Counted from the first letter of the stretch, positions 1 to 8,976 are shown. The stretch: 39,464 nucleotides of DNA from Chloroherpetonaceae bacterium (GCA_025055975.1 JANWWM010000028.1:100219-139682), one strand, 5' to 3'. The notes: generated by a model not told the origin, from the letters alone. A program made the numbers and translations.

Positions 1-945
1 GTTCATAAAGCGCGAGCGCGCGATGATTTCAAAAAAGCGCGATTGATTGCCGATTTCCTTCCACTCGCCTTTGACTTTGGCGAAATGCCGCTCGTCGTAG
101 GCGATGGCGAAGAGTTTGCCGTCTTTGTAGAGACGAGTTTCGTAATCGGCGACGAAGCGATTTTCGGCGCGTTCATAGACGACGAAATCCCGATACTCCG
201 CGCTCGCGCCTTGCACGTTGGGCAGAAGGCTTCGCAAGAAAAGTTGATGCTCGCCATATGGCGTGCCGTCGTTGAAGTAGGCTTCGGAGAGAAAGAGGTT
301 GTAGACATCCAATTTGCCCGCGAAGAGCGCTCTATCCATCGCCGCAACGACTTTTTGAATTTCCGCCGCGACGCTCTCGCCCGCCAGTTTCGCGGGTTTT
401 TCCAACAACTTTCTTAGCGCGGTTTTGCTATAAACGCCAATCGCCGATTTGTCTTTTCCGACGCCCTCGTAAATGCCGCCGTTGGCTTCGCGGCAGAAAA
501 CGCGGACGGCAATCACGTTTTTTTTGCCGTAGCGAATGAGCGAATCGGGAACGACGTAGAGGCGCGTTTCAAGGTCTCTGCCGACGGTCGCTTCGCCCGT
601 CCGACCAATCAAAACGCCGTTGAAGTAGGTCTCGTCGGCGGAGCCGATTCTGCCAAGCGCGAGCGTCAATGTTCGCTCTCTCGCCGCCGCGGGAATCACG
701 ACGGATTTGCGATAAACGCCAAACCCCGCGAAGCCCTCGAAGCCTTTTTGCTTGTCCCACGCTTCGGGCGCGTTGACGCTTTGCCAATCGGAATCGTCGA
801 AATCGGGCGAGAGCACTTCCGTCCCGATGGCTTGTTCGCCCACGAGCAATTTCCACTTGCCCGCAAGCGAAATTTCGACTTCGCGCGTTTGCGAGAAAAG
901 ACACTGCGAGAACGAAAGCAGCGCAACGACGAGAGCGCGTCGCAT
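1..945 (-). CDS. Secreted protein with galactose-binding-like (GH2 sugar-binding type) domain, partial
   Basis: An open frame runs from the ATG at 945 through the left edge of the window without a stop, giving at least 315 residues. The first 20 residues look like a signal peptide ([19 protein letters not shown]), so export is likely. Residues about 22-135 have the pattern of the jelly-roll sugar-binding domain of glycoside hydrolase family 2 and sialate esterases: LAGKWK near the start, DFDDSDWQSV, FAGFGVYRKS, then ADETYFNGVLIGRTG. After residue about 150 comes an alpha/beta stretch that I do not recognise. No GH2 catalytic barrel is seen before the edge. The start shares one base with the stop of the YihY-type gene (TGATG), so this is the last visible gene of that operon. 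The binding-domain fold is fairly clear; substrate and enzymatic activity are unknown. Confidence 0.72.
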   Translation of the reverse strand, partial: MRRALVVALLSFSQCLFSQTREVEISLAGKWKLLVGEQAIGTEVLSPDFDDSDWQSVNAPEAWDKQKGFEGFAGFGVYRKSVVIPAAARERTLTLALGRIGSADETYFNGVLIGRTGEATVGRDLETRLYVVPDSLIRYGKKNVIAVRVFCREANGGIYEGVGKDKSAIGVYSKTALRKLLEKPAKLAGESVAAEIQKVVAAMDRALFAGKLDVYNLFLSEAYFNDGTPYGEHQLFLRSLLPNVQGASAEYRDFVVYERAENRFVADYETRLYKDGKLFAIAYDERHFAKVKGEWKEIGNQSRFFEIIARSRFMN

Positions 946-1823
946 CAGGCAACGGTTTCGGATTTTTTCGGAGCGGCTTTCGCGGACGAGGAAGATTTTT
1001 GCGCCAGCACGTATCGCCCTTTGTAGAGAAACCAATTCAGTTCCGCGCCCAAAAGAAAGAGGAGCGAGTTCGTCCACATCCACAGCAGCATCGCAATCAA
1101 CTTCGCCAGCACGTCGTAGGCGCGCGCGAACTGCGCGTTCTTGACGAAATCCCCGAACCAAATCGTGAGCAAAATCCAAAGAAACGCCATCAGCGACGCC
1201 CCTGGCAACAGATGCTCCAACTTGTGCCGAATGCGCAACGAATACTTATACACGATGAGCGTCGAGAGCACGATGACGACGAAGGCGATTGGAAAGCGCG
1301 CATACTGCACGGCGTTTTTGAGCCAACGCATTCGGTATTTGTAGTAGAGCACTTGTTCCAGCTCCACGCCGAACAGAAGAAAACTGAACACCACCGTCAG
1401 CGCCACGCTCACGAGCAAGACGAGTTCGATGGCGATTTGCTGACGCTTCAAGAAGCCGTAATCGGCTTTTACGCCGTAGATGCGTTCCATCGCTTTCATC
1501 ACGGTCGTGAAGATGCCCGCCGCCGAAAAGAGCGTGAAGAAAATGCTCACCGTGAAAATGCCGCCTTGTCGCTCGGCGACGATTTTTTCGAGCGTTTTGT
1601 CGATGGGGTTGTAGACTTCCCTCGGCAGAATTTGACCTATCAAGTCCGAGATCGTCGAGATGGCTTCGGGCGACTGAATGAGCGAAAGGAAACTCACGAA
1701 CAAAATCATCGCGGGAAAGAGCGACAGCGTAATGGAATACGCCATCTCCGAGGCGAGTCCGACGCAATCGTCGTCGTCAAAAATTTTCTTCAAAAACGCT
1801 TTCGTGACGCCGAGCCACTTCAT
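945..1823 (-). CDS. YihY/BrkB-family inner-membrane protein
   Basis: This 292-residue integral membrane protein has about six hydrophobic segments. It shows the YihY/BrkB (former RNase BN) family layout: an N-terminal cytoplasmic helix with the [15 protein letters not shown] region, [14 protein letters not shown] as the first membrane span, and [19 protein letters not shown] near the C-terminus, which is the family's most conserved stretch. The family's biochemical role is unsettled; the early RNase BN assignment was withdrawn, and transport or envelope roles have been proposed. The ATG overlaps the menG stop by 4 nt (ATGA) and its stop overlaps the next start, so it is translationally coupled on both sides. 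The lysine/serine/alanine-rich tail after residue about 275 is probably cytoplasmic and disordered. Confidence 0.85.
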   Translation of the reverse strand: MKWLGVTKAFLKKIFDDDDCVGLASEMAYSITLSLFPAMILFVSFLSLIQSPEAISTISDLIGQILPREVYNPIDKTLEKIVAERQGGIFTVSIFFTLFSAAGIFTTVMKAMERIYGVKADYGFLKRQQIAIELVLLVSVALTVVFSFLLFGVELEQVLYYKYRMRWLKNAVQYARFPIAFVVIVLSTLIVYKYSLRIRHKLEHLLPGASLMAFLWILLTIWFGDFVKNAQFARAYDVLAKLIAMLLWMWTNSLLFLLGAELNWFLYKGRYVLAQKSSSSAKAAPKKSETVA

Positions 1824-2542
1824 TTTTTGGCGACGTAAAGGATGGCGGTTTCGAAGGTCATCGCGTAGCAGCGCGCCTCGCGGAAGCCCGCGCGTTTGAG
1901 ATAGACCAAAAAGTCTTCGCCTTGCGGAAACGCGGCGACCGAGCGCGGCAAGTAATCATAGGCGAAGTCGGATTTCGCAAATAGCGACGCCAATTTCGGA
2001 AGCGCGTTCTTGAAATACCACTCATAGACGCGCCTGACGAATGGATTTCTCGGAATCATCGGCTCTAAAATCGCCGCCACGCCGTTGGGTTTCAAGACGC
2101 GATGAAACTCGTTCAAGCCCTGTTGCAAGTCTTCGAAGTTTCTCGCGCCGAAGCCCGCCGTTACCGCGTCGAAGGTTTCGTCGGGAAATTTGAGCGACTC
2201 GGCTTCTCCGATTTCGAAGCGCACGTTGGGCATTTTGCGACGCGCGCGTTTGAGCATTTCGTCGGAGAGATCGATGCCAACGATGTCGGCGCTTGGGATT
2301 TTGGAGAGCATCAGGGCGAGGTCGCCCGTGCCCGTGGCGACGTCCAAAATTTTCGGCGCGGGCGTGGGCGGCAAGTTGGCTTTGACTTTTCGCATCGTTT
2401 GCCAGCGCCAATAAATGTCCGCGCCGCCGCTCAAAAGGTGATTGAGAAAATCGTAGGTCGGCGCGATTTCATCGAACATCGCGCGAATGCTCGCCCGCGA
2501 TTTTTGTTTGACGAGCGCGTCCGCTTTCGAAGTTGAGTTCAT
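1820..2542 (-). CDS. menG: Demethylmenaquinone methyltransferase
   Basis: MenG/UbiE C-methylates demethylmenaquinone using S-adenosylmethionine, the last step to menaquinone, the quinone used by type I reaction-centre phototrophs of this group. The family signature [20 protein letters not shown] lies at residues 21-40, the SAM-binding motif [11 protein letters not shown] at about 65-75, and AGFGARNF and the RVLKPNG motif follow. I chose the ATG at 2542 because it leaves an N-terminus of family-typical length (240 residues in total). An ATG at 2569 is also possible. A still longer frame to 2659 would overlap hisI and adds unlikely sequence. The stop overlaps the YihY-type gene by 4 nt, so they are cotranscribed. 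Confidence 0.92.
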   Translation of the reverse strand: MNSTSKADALVKQKSRASIRAMFDEIAPTYDFLNHLLSGGADIYWRWQTMRKVKANLPPTPAPKILDVATGTGDLALMLSKIPSADIVGIDLSDEMLKRARRKMPNVRFEIGEAESLKFPDETFDAVTAGFGARNFEDLQQGLNEFHRVLKPNGVAAILEPMIPRNPFVRRVYEWYFKNALPKLASLFAKSDFAYDYLPRSVAAFPQGEDFLVYLKRAGFREARCYAMTFETAILYVAKK

Positions 2543-2630
2543 TGACAAGCCAAATTTTCTCGCTTCCATGTCGAGTCGCAAAGTTGCTCTTGAAATCGAT
2601 TCGCCATCGCTCCGAAAACGATCTTTCAAC

Positions 2631-3029
2631 TCATTTTTTCCGATACGCCTCTTCGGCATCGAACGTCATTTCGCCCACGATTTTGAACGAGCCATCGTTC
2701 TCGACCTTTCGGAAAAAGCACGAGTCATAACCCGCGTGGCATGCGCCGCCCGTCTGCTCGACCTTGAAGACGAGCGCGTCGCCGTCGCAATCGATGAAAA
2801 TTTCCTTCACTTCTTGATGGTTTCCCGATGTCGCGCCTTTGCGCCAAAGTTCTTTTCGGCTTCTGCTCCAATAGCACATCTTGCCCTCTTTGAGCGTGAT
2901 TTCCAAACTCTCGCGGTTCATATAGGCGAGCATCAGCACTTTTCCGCTTCGCGCGTCTTGCGCAATGGCGGGCACGAGACCCTCTTTGTCGAATTTGACG
3001 CTGTCGAGAAACGCGTTGACGTTGGTCAT
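2631..3029 (-). CDS. hisI: Phosphoribosyl-AMP cyclohydrolase
   Basis: HisI opens the purine ring of phosphoribosyl-AMP in the third step of histidine synthesis. The 132-residue protein carries all family landmarks: [32 protein letters not shown], the metal-binding [11 protein letters not shown] and the C-terminal [14 protein letters not shown] with the zinc cysteines. It is the single-domain form; the HisE pyrophosphohydrolase is not fused. The ATG overlaps the stop of the upstream nucleotidase-like gene by 4 nt. No other histidine gene is adjacent, so the histidine pathway is scattered in this genome. Confidence 0.96.
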   Translation of the reverse strand: MTNVNAFLDSVKFDKEGLVPAIAQDARSGKVLMLAYMNRESLEITLKEGKMCYWSRSRKELWRKGATSGNHQEVKEIFIDCDGDALVFKVEQTGGACHAGYDSCFFRKVENDGSFKIVGEMTFDAEEAYRKK

Positions 3030-3928
3030 TTGAGTTGCGTTTGTTTGAAGGCTTGAATCAAGGAATCGAGTTCCGCGTCTTTCTTCACGCTTTTCGAGAG
3101 CGGAATGAGCGCGTTTTTGAAGGAGACAATTTGATTTTTTGCGACGTCAATCGCAAGCGAGAGTTTGCCGACCTTTTCGCCGTCGCTTCCGGGCGAGACG
3201 GCGATGGCGTTTCCGACTCGCGCGGGTTTTTCTCGCGCCAAGCGTTCATCGGTCGAGATGATGACGTGAAATTCGGGGAAGCGTTGAGCGAGCGTTTTTT
3301 CGGCTTCGTAATCGTGCGAGCGCAAGAGCAAGATGAGCGCGTCGGGCTGTTCGTTTTTGAGCTGAACGAGCGTTTTTGCCAGTTCCTCTTCAACGGGAAC
3401 GAGCGAGAGTTCGGCGCGTATGTCGTCGGGCAAGTTTTGAAAGGCGCTTTCGGCGAGCGCTCCCGTAACGGCGACGCGCAAACCCTCGAAGGCGAAGACG
3501 TCAAAAGGCGGCGCGAGCCTTCTGCCCTCTTTGTCGCGCAAGTTCGCCGAAACGACGTTGAGCTTGCGTCCCGTCTGTTTCCAAAATTCCAACCCGTAAG
3601 AAAACTCTTGTTCGCCCAAGTTCATCAGGCTGTATTGGAGTTTTTCCGCGATGGCGACGAGCAAGCGTTCTTGCGCTTCGTTTTTGCGATACGGCGAGAA
3701 GAAATTGCCCGCGTCCAAAATGAGCGTTTTGTCGGAGCGATGCGCCTCGAAAATCGTCTTGCGTCTTGGAAGTCCGCCCAAGCCGTTTTTGGAGCACGGG
3801 CATTCTTCCAAATAGCCGTTGGAGTTGGCGGTGTATAGAATCGTGAGCGATTCAATCGTTGGCTTCGGCTCTTGCGCCAAAGCGGTCGCGCAAACGAACC
3901 AAGCGACGAGAAGAGTTCCGCGCTTCAT
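3026..3928 (-). CDS. Secreted 5'-nucleotidase-fold protein with degenerate metal-binding motifs
   Basis: This 300-residue protein begins with a signal peptide ([19 protein letters not shown]), so it probably acts in the periplasm. Its order of motifs follows the UshA/5'-nucleotidase metallophosphatase domain, but the metal ligands are replaced. The usual HTNDxHG reads YTANSNG, LDaGD reads LDAGN, and the GNHE motif reads NLGEQEF. Between the first two comes a CPC-containing stretch ending GGLPRR. No C-terminal nucleotide-binding domain is present. The D-to-N and H-to-N/Q pattern suggests a non-catalytic or altered-activity member. I recall similar NSNG...CxC...GGL proteins as a distinct group, but cannot confirm that here. 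It is first in the hisI-menG run and divergent from the carotenoid-type gene, 77 bp away. No specific function is assigned. Confidence 0.7.
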   Translation of the reverse strand: MKRGTLLVAWFVCATALAQEPKPTIESLTILYTANSNGYLEECPCSKNGLGGLPRRKTIFEAHRSDKTLILDAGNFFSPYRKNEAQERLLVAIAEKLQYSLMNLGEQEFSYGLEFWKQTGRKLNVVSANLRDKEGRRLAPPFDVFAFEGLRVAVTGALAESAFQNLPDDIRAELSLVPVEEELAKTLVQLKNEQPDALILLLRSHDYEAEKTLAQRFPEFHVIISTDERLAREKPARVGNAIAVSPGSDGEKVGKLSLAIDVAKNQIVSFKNALIPLSKSVKKDAELDSLIQAFKQTQLK

Positions 3929-4005
3929 TTATGAACTTTGGGTTGCGTTGAACGACGAATCGATGCCAGCGGTTTGAACGCCTACGAGATTCTTGCGGCA
4001 AAGTT

Positions 4006-5577
4006 ATGCAATACGATTTCATCGTCATTGGTTCGGGAATGGGCGGGCTTGCCGCCGCCTCGCTCCTTGCGAAAGAAGGTTATCGCGTTCTTATGCTCGA
4101 AGCGAGTTACGTGCCCGGCGGTTGCGCCTCTTCTTACGTCGTCAAGCGCGATGGGCAGAGGTTCGTCTTCGAAGCGGGCGCGACGACCATCGTCGGACTC
4201 GACGAGCATCAGCCGCTCTACAACTTGGCGCGCGAACTTGGCATCGAGTTTCCCGTCGTCGAACTCAATCCCTCAATGACGGTTCACATTGGCTCAAAGC
4301 GCGTCGTTCGATACAAAGACAAAGATCGGTGGATTGCGGAGTGCTACCATCGATTCTTTGAAGGCGCGGGCGTGTCGTTTCGGAACGTGCGACGATTTTG
4401 GCGACTCGTCTTTCATCTTTCCGATTTCGTTTGGAAAGTCTCGGAACGAAATCGCGCCTTTCCGCCAAACTCGTTTGCCGACGTGCTCGAGCTCTGGGAG
4501 CGCAATCGTCTCGCCGATTTTCCGAAACTTCTGTTTCTGTTTCGCTCCGCCTACGACGTCATCAAGCGCTACGGCTTGGACGCGAGCCGCGACTTTCTGC
4601 GCTTCTGCGACGAGCAACTGATGATCACCGCGCAAGCCGCCTCGAAGGACGTCTCTTTCCTTTACGCCGCGCCGTGCCTCGCTTATGCGAACAGTTCCAA
4701 CTACTACGCCTATGGCGGCATCATCAAGCTTGCCGAAACGATTTTGAGCAAATACGCCTCGCTCGGCGGCGACATTCTCTACCGCGAACCCGTCAAGCTC
4801 ATCGAGCGCGCGGGCGACGGCGGTTTCAAGGTTACGACCGAAACGGGCAAAACCTTCAAAGCGCGCAACGTCGTCAGCAACGCGACGATTTGGAACATGG
4901 CGTATCTGACCAAAGGGCGCATCAGCCAATACTTTCAGCGTCTTTCGCGCAAGTTCAAGTTCGCTTGGGGCGCCTTCACGATGAGCGTAGCCGTCAAGGA
5001 CGAATTTCCCCAAGACCTCACGCTTCATCATCAATTCATTCTCGACCAAAAAATTCCGCTATGCGAGTCCGATTCGTTCTTCGTCTCGCTTTCCATGCCC
5101 GACGACTACGAGCGTCAGCCCAAAGGCGTTCGCTTGCTTGCGATTTCCACGCACTCGAAAGTCGAGCGTTGGATCGAGCCGAACCCGAACTACGACGCGG
5201 AAAAACGCTTGGTCGCCGAGTTCATTTTGAGCGAGTTGGAAAAACGCTTGCCTGGCTTCAAACGAGAGAACGTCGTTTTTCAGAACGCTTCCACGCCGAA
5301 ATCGTGGCAAGATTGGACCTATCGCCGCTATGGCAGAGTGGGCGGCATTCCAAACGTGATGTCGAGAAAAATTTGGGAACTCGTCGGCGCGGAAACGCCT
5401 TTCAAGGGGCTTTATCTCGTGGGCGACACGGTTTATCCGGGGCAAGGCATTGCGGGCGCGTGCTTGTCGGGGCAGAACGCGGTTTATCGCGTCAAACGCC
5501 GCGCCGCAAACCTCCTCGCTCGTGGCGAGCGCGAGCCCATTCGGGCGATGGCGGAAAGCCTCTCCGCAAGCGATTGA
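4006..5577 (+). CDS. FAD-dependent carotenoid desaturase/isomerase-family oxidoreductase
   Basis: The 523-residue protein is a member of the CrtI/CrtH/CrtD-type phytoene-desaturase-like flavoproteins. The N-terminus has the FAD dinucleotide motif VIGSGMGGLAAASLLAKEG (residues 7-25), then the GGCASSY stretch and FEAGATTIVGLDE typical of the CrtH/CrtD side of the family. The C-terminus has GLYLVGDTVYPGQGIAG, the second FAD-contact motif. The family catalyses carotenoid desaturation, cis-trans isomerisation or ketolation; which applies here cannot be told from motifs. In a green sulfur bacterium, prolycopene isomerase (CrtH) or another chlorobactene-pathway step is plausible. It is transcribed divergently from the nucleotidase-like gene and followed by typA after about 100 bp. 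The start is ATG at 4006, with no strong ribosome-binding site. Confidence 0.82.
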   Translation: MQYDFIVIGSGMGGLAAASLLAKEGYRVLMLEASYVPGGCASSYVVKRDGQRFVFEAGATTIVGLDEHQPLYNLARELGIEFPVVELNPSMTVHIGSKRVVRYKDKDRWIAECYHRFFEGAGVSFRNVRRFWRLVFHLSDFVWKVSERNRAFPPNSFADVLELWERNRLADFPKLLFLFRSAYDVIKRYGLDASRDFLRFCDEQLMITAQAASKDVSFLYAAPCLAYANSSNYYAYGGIIKLAETILSKYASLGGDILYREPVKLIERAGDGGFKVTTETGKTFKARNVVSNATIWNMAYLTKGRISQYFQRLSRKFKFAWGAFTMSVAVKDEFPQDLTLHHQFILDQKIPLCESDSFFVSLSMPDDYERQPKGVRLLAISTHSKVERWIEPNPNYDAEKRLVAEFILSELEKRLPGFKRENVVFQNASTPKSWQDWTYRRYGRVGGIPNVMSRKIWELVGAETPFKGLYLVGDTVYPGQGIAGACLSGQNAVYRVKRRAANLLARGEREPIRAMAESLSASD

Positions 5578-5601
5578 TATAGACGTCTCGTCTCGATGCC
5601 G

Positions 5602-5609
5602 TATATTCG
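5602..5609 (+). promoter_or_regulatory. Putative TAnnTTTG-type promoter element for typA
   Basis: TATATTCG lies 73 nt before the typA ATG, in the gap after the carotenoid-type gene. It matches the shared TATMTTYG pattern seen before several genes in this window. The upstream partner is weak: TTGATA at 5574-5579, at the end of the preceding coding region. Assigned from pattern only. Confidence 0.3.
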
Positions 5610-5682
5610 CGCCCGATTTTTCAAGTCCCGAAGTTCCGATTCGTCGCCGTAATCATTTCGCAACTCAACATCATCGTTCGCC

Positions 5683-7542
5683 ATGTCGATTCGTCGCCGC
5701 GAGGACATTCGCAACATCGCCATCATCGCTCACGTTGATCACGGCAAGACCACGTTGGTTGACGCGATTCTCAAACAAACGGGCGCGTTCCGCGACAATC
5801 AAAAAGTCGAGGAGCGCGTCTTGGATTCCGACCCGCAGGAAAGAGAGCGCGGCATCACGATTTTCGCCAAGAACGCGGGCTACAACTACAAAGGGCGCAA
5901 GGTCAACATCGTCGATACGCCCGGCCACGCCGATTTCGGCGGCGAGGTCGAGCGCATTTTGAAAATGGTCGACGGCGCGCTGTTGCTTGTCGACGCGCTC
6001 GAAGGACCAATGCCGCAAACGAAGTTCGTCTTGCGACGCGCGCTCGAGGCGGGCTTGAAAATCATCGTCGTCATCAACAAAATCGATCGCCCCAACGCTC
6101 GTCCGCTGCAAGTCATCGATGAAGTTCTCGACCTGTTCATTCACTTGGGCGCCAACGAAGAGCAAATCGACTTTCCCTACCTCTTCGCGTCGGGCAAAGA
6201 AGGCTACGCCAAATTGAAGTTGGAAGACGAGGGCAAAGACATCTCGCCCTTGCTCGATATGATTTTGGACAAAATTCCCGCGCCCGAAGCCGACATCGAC
6301 GCGCCGTTTCAGATGCTCGTCAACTCGCTCGATTACAGCGATTACTTGGGCAAAATCGCCATCGGCAGAATTATGAAGGGCAAGGTCAGAGCGGGCGACG
6401 CGATTGCGCTCGTCGAAAAGAAGGGCGAAGAGGTGAGCGTTCAGAAAGCCAAGGTCGGCAAGTTGTTCCTCTTTGAAAAGCTCGGCAGGGTCGAGGTTTC
6501 GGAAGCGATGGCGGGCGACATCGTCGCGCTCACGGGCGTTGAAGACGCGCACATCGGCTCGACGCTCTGTCATCCCGATTACCCCATCGCGCTCGAACCG
6601 CTCGCCATCACCGAGCCAACGGTCTCGATGTTTTTCTCCGTCAACGATTCCCCCTTCGCGGGCAAGGAGGGCAAGTTCGTTACGAGCCGCCACTTGCGCG
6701 AGCGTCTCTACAAGGAAGTCATCACCAACGTGGCGTTGCGCGTCGAGGATACCGAAAGCTCCGACACGTTCAAGGTGTCGGGGCGCGGCGAATTGCATTT
6801 GTCGGTGCTCATCGAAACGATGCGCCGCGAAGGCTTCGAGCTGCAAGTCTCGCGCCCCGAAGTGATTTTGAAGCGCGACGAAAACGGCAAACTGCTCGAA
6901 CCTTACGAAGCGGTTACCATCGATGTGCCGCAGGACTATGTCGGCGTCGTCATCGAAAAAATGGGCAAGCGCAAGGGCGATATGAAGAATATGACCTCGC
7001 TCGAAGGCGGCTTGACGCGCTTGGAATTTGAAATTCCGACGCGAGGGCTTTTGGGCTTTCAGTCGGAGTTCGTTATGGACACGAAGGGCGAGGGCATCTT
7101 GACGCACGTGTTCAAAAGTTACGAGCCATACAAGGGCGAAATTCAATCACGGCAATCGGGCGCGCTCGTCTCGGCGGAAACGGGCGAAGCCGTCGCTTAC
7201 GCGCTGGCGCAGCTCGACGATCGCGGCACGTTTTTCATCGAGCCCGGCACGCCCGTCTATGAAGGAATGGTCGTCGGCGAATCGTCGCGCGATTTCGACC
7301 TCACGGTCAACGTTTGCAAGACGAAAAAGCTCACCAACATGCGCGCCTCAGGCTCCGACGAAGCCTTGAAGATCACGCCGCCGCGCAAGCTCACGCTCGA
7401 ACAATCGCTCGAATTCATCAACGACGACGAGTTGGTGGAGGTAACGCCGAAATCGATTCGAATTCGCAAGAAAATTTTGGACGAAACGACGCGCGTCCGC
7501 GAAGCCAAGCGCAAGAAATCCGCCGCCGAAGCCGAAGCCTAA
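5683..7542 (+). CDS. typA: Ribosome-associated translational GTPase TypA/BipA
   Basis: TypA is an elongation-factor-G-like GTPase that binds the ribosome and helps 50S assembly and stress adaptation. The 619-residue length matches the family. The G1 loop AHVDHGKTT is at residues 16-24, the switch region RERGITI follows, then DTPGHADFGGEVER (G3) and NKIDRPNARP (G4). The TypA-specific C-terminal region contains RGLLGFQSEF and GEAVAYALAQLDDRG. The start ATG at 5683 begins MSIRRREDIRNIAIIAHVDH, as expected for the family. The gene is followed after 33 nt by a strong intrinsic terminator, so this transcription unit ends here. Confidence 0.97.
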   Translation: MSIRRREDIRNIAIIAHVDHGKTTLVDAILKQTGAFRDNQKVEERVLDSDPQERERGITIFAKNAGYNYKGRKVNIVDTPGHADFGGEVERILKMVDGALLLVDALEGPMPQTKFVLRRALEAGLKIIVVINKIDRPNARPLQVIDEVLDLFIHLGANEEQIDFPYLFASGKEGYAKLKLEDEGKDISPLLDMILDKIPAPEADIDAPFQMLVNSLDYSDYLGKIAIGRIMKGKVRAGDAIALVEKKGEEVSVQKAKVGKLFLFEKLGRVEVSEAMAGDIVALTGVEDAHIGSTLCHPDYPIALEPLAITEPTVSMFFSVNDSPFAGKEGKFVTSRHLRERLYKEVITNVALRVEDTESSDTFKVSGRGELHLSVLIETMRREGFELQVSRPEVILKRDENGKLLEPYEAVTIDVPQDYVGVVIEKMGKRKGDMKNMTSLEGGLTRLEFEIPTRGLLGFQSEFVMDTKGEGILTHVFKSYEPYKGEIQSRQSGALVSAETGEAVAYALAQLDDRGTFFIEPGTPVYEGMVVGESSRDFDLTVNVCKTKKLTNMRASGSDEALKITPPRKLTLEQSLEFINDDELVEVTPKSIRIRKKILDETTRVREAKRKKSAAEAEA

Positions 7543-7575
7543 AACGGCGCGCAAGCCCGCTCGAAGCCCGTTTTC

Positions 7576-7602
7576 AAGCCCTCTTGCGAGAGGGCTTTTT
7601 TC
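7576..7602 (+). terminator. Intrinsic terminator after typA
   Basis: AGCCCTCT at 7577-7584 pairs perfectly with AGAGGGCT at 7589-7596 around a TGCG loop. It is extended by an A-T pair and followed by a run of T. The position directly after the typA stop supports a rho-independent terminator. Confidence 0.92.
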
Positions 7603-7628
7603 GTTGTCGCTCGAAGCGCGACGACAAC

Positions 7629-7807
7629 GGTCGATTTAGCCGACCTTGCGCGAAAGTCGTTTGATTTCGCCAAGCCTCGCGCTCGGAACTGTTTTGCGAG
7701 GCGAACCGTTATGGACGGTTTTTGCCTTTGAAGAGCGGCGCGGTTTTCGTAAGTTTCTGGCGAGAGAATCGCTCGGGAACGCAAGCTTGCAAGACCTTGC
7801 GATTCCC
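7629..7807 (+). promoter_or_regulatory. Structured leader upstream of the B12-binding regulator
   Basis: The 309-bp gap between typA and the regulator gene holds three potential hairpins after the typA terminator. The first is GGTCG/CGACC (7629-7633 and 7641-7645). The second is AACCGT/ACGGTT with a TATGG loop (7704-7709 and 7715-7720), followed by T residues, so it resembles a weak terminator. The third has an 11-bp stem with one bulged A (7775-7785 with 7796-7807) and ends 44 nt before the start codon. I found no cobalamin-riboswitch B12 box. The elements could form an attenuator or be DNA operators for autoregulation. I see no convincing small gene in this stretch. Confidence 0.4.
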
Positions 7808-7851
7808 GTCGTTCAAAAGCATCGTTCAGAAGCCAAAACGGGAGCGCAACC

Positions 7852-8877
7852 ATGATGAGCAGTCAGTTTTTTTCAACGCGCGAACTCTCCGAGCTGTGCG
7901 CCGTCGGAGAGACGACGGTCAAACGATGGGCGAACATGGGGCTCATCAAGTATCACAAAACCATCGGCGGACATCGCAAGTTCAAGCTTGACGACGTGTT
8001 GGACTTCATCAACAAGAATCACATTCGCGTCGCGCCTGAACTCTTGGAGCGATTGCAAGCGCAAAAGCGCGCCGCCGAAGCGCTCGATTTGAACACCGAG
8101 ATTTTGCTCGTGCGCGGCGACGTGGAAGCCTTGTCGGAAAAACTCGCCGAGTATCTGCTTGGCTTCAAGAAGAGCGAAGCGGAAGCCTTGTTGAGCAAAG
8201 CGATCGAGCGCATTCCGTCGTTTGCGGTGATTTTCGACCAAATGATCGCGCCCGCGATGCATCGCGTCGGTCATCTTTGGTGCGAAAAGAAGCTCTCGAT
8301 CACCGACGAGCACATCATCACGAACATGGTGGTCGAGGCGATTTTGCGCGCGAAGATTCGTTACGAGACGAGCCATCAAGAAGCGCGCGCGCAAGGCGTG
8401 TCGGCGCTCACGATGCTTTACGGCAATCTCGATGGCGCGGCGCCAAAGGGCGAGCGCAAGAATCCGTCGGCGATCGTTTGCACCTGCCCCGAATCCGAGT
8501 TGCACGAGGTCGCGCTTTTGGGGGTTTCGCTCGTGTGCGAATCGCTCGGCTTTCAAGTGCGCTACGTGGGCGCGGCGGTGCCGTTCAAGGATTTGGAATC
8601 CGCCATCGAAGAGCATCAGCCCGAAATCGTGTGCATGTCGATTACGAACGGGCGAATGCGCGCGCCCCTCTATCGCCGATACGAGCAGTTCCGCAAGTTC
8701 TTGGCGAAGCGCGGCGCGAAGCTTATCGTGGGCGGTCAGTTTTTGGGCGAAACGAAATCGCGCCCGATTCAAGCCGATTTTCGCGCGAAGACTTGCGCCG
8801 AGCTGGAGCAGTATTTGAGAGAAAATTTCGATGTCTCGTCGGCAACGCGAGAAGCGAATTCCAAGACGCTGAATTGA
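7852..8877 (+). CDS. CarH-like MerR-family regulator with cobalamin-binding photoreceptor domain
   Basis: This 341-residue protein has three parts. Residues 4-52 form a MerR/excisionase-type winged helix ending in GGHRKFKLDDVLDFI. Residues about 85-175 match the four-helix B12-cap domain. Residues 205-325 form a Rossmann-type cobalamin-binding domain. The CarH signature Wx9EH is present as W143, E153 and H154. ESELHEVALLG places H218 where CarH has its lower axial cobalt ligand, and a GG follows at LIVGG. In characterised CarH, adenosylcobalamin makes a DNA-bound tetramer in the dark and light breaks it, relieving repression. The spacing between E153 and H218 is about 29 residues longer than I recall for Thermus CarH, suggesting an interdomain insertion. 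The gene lies 260 bp upstream of pscA on the same strand. ATG at 7855 is an equally possible start. The light-sensing role is inferred from residues and context. Confidence 0.85.
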   Translation: MMSSQFFSTRELSELCAVGETTVKRWANMGLIKYHKTIGGHRKFKLDDVLDFINKNHIRVAPELLERLQAQKRAAEALDLNTEILLVRGDVEALSEKLAEYLLGFKKSEAEALLSKAIERIPSFAVIFDQMIAPAMHRVGHLWCEKKLSITDEHIITNMVVEAILRAKIRYETSHQEARAQGVSALTMLYGNLDGAAPKGERKNPSAIVCTCPESELHEVALLGVSLVCESLGFQVRYVGAAVPFKDLESAIEEHQPEIVCMSITNGRMRAPLYRRYEQFRKFLAKRGAKLIVGGQFLGETKSRPIQADFRAKTCAELEQYLRENFDVSSATREANSKTLN

Positions 8878-8941
8878 AACGCGCCGTAGCGGTCAATTCG
8901 TGCATATCGACCATATCCGCGTCGAAAAACCCGCGATGTTC

Positions 8942-8973
8942 TTTGGCGGTTTTGTCGCAAAGCGGTAAAGTAG
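8942..8973 (+). promoter_or_regulatory. Candidate pscA promoter
   Basis: TTTG at 8942-8945 is followed after exactly 20 nt by TAAAGTAG at 8966-8973. This matches the Bacteroidota-type -33/-7 pair (TTTG, TAnnTTTG) at the TTTG box and at four of six fixed -7 positions. Transcription would then start near 8980, giving an untranslated leader of about 160 nt. Pattern evidence only. Confidence 0.35.
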
Positions 8974-8976
8974 CGT

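Noticed and set aside
3934-4005. Inverted AACTTTG/CAAAGTT pair at the two ends of the divergent nucleotidase/carotenoid gap
   Set aside because: Only 7 bp with a 58-bp gap and partly within start regions; too weak to call an operator.
7646-7855. Possible 69-residue gene upstream of the B12 regulator
   Set aside because: No ribosome-binding site, no recognisable composition, and it runs through the hairpins and into the regulator start.
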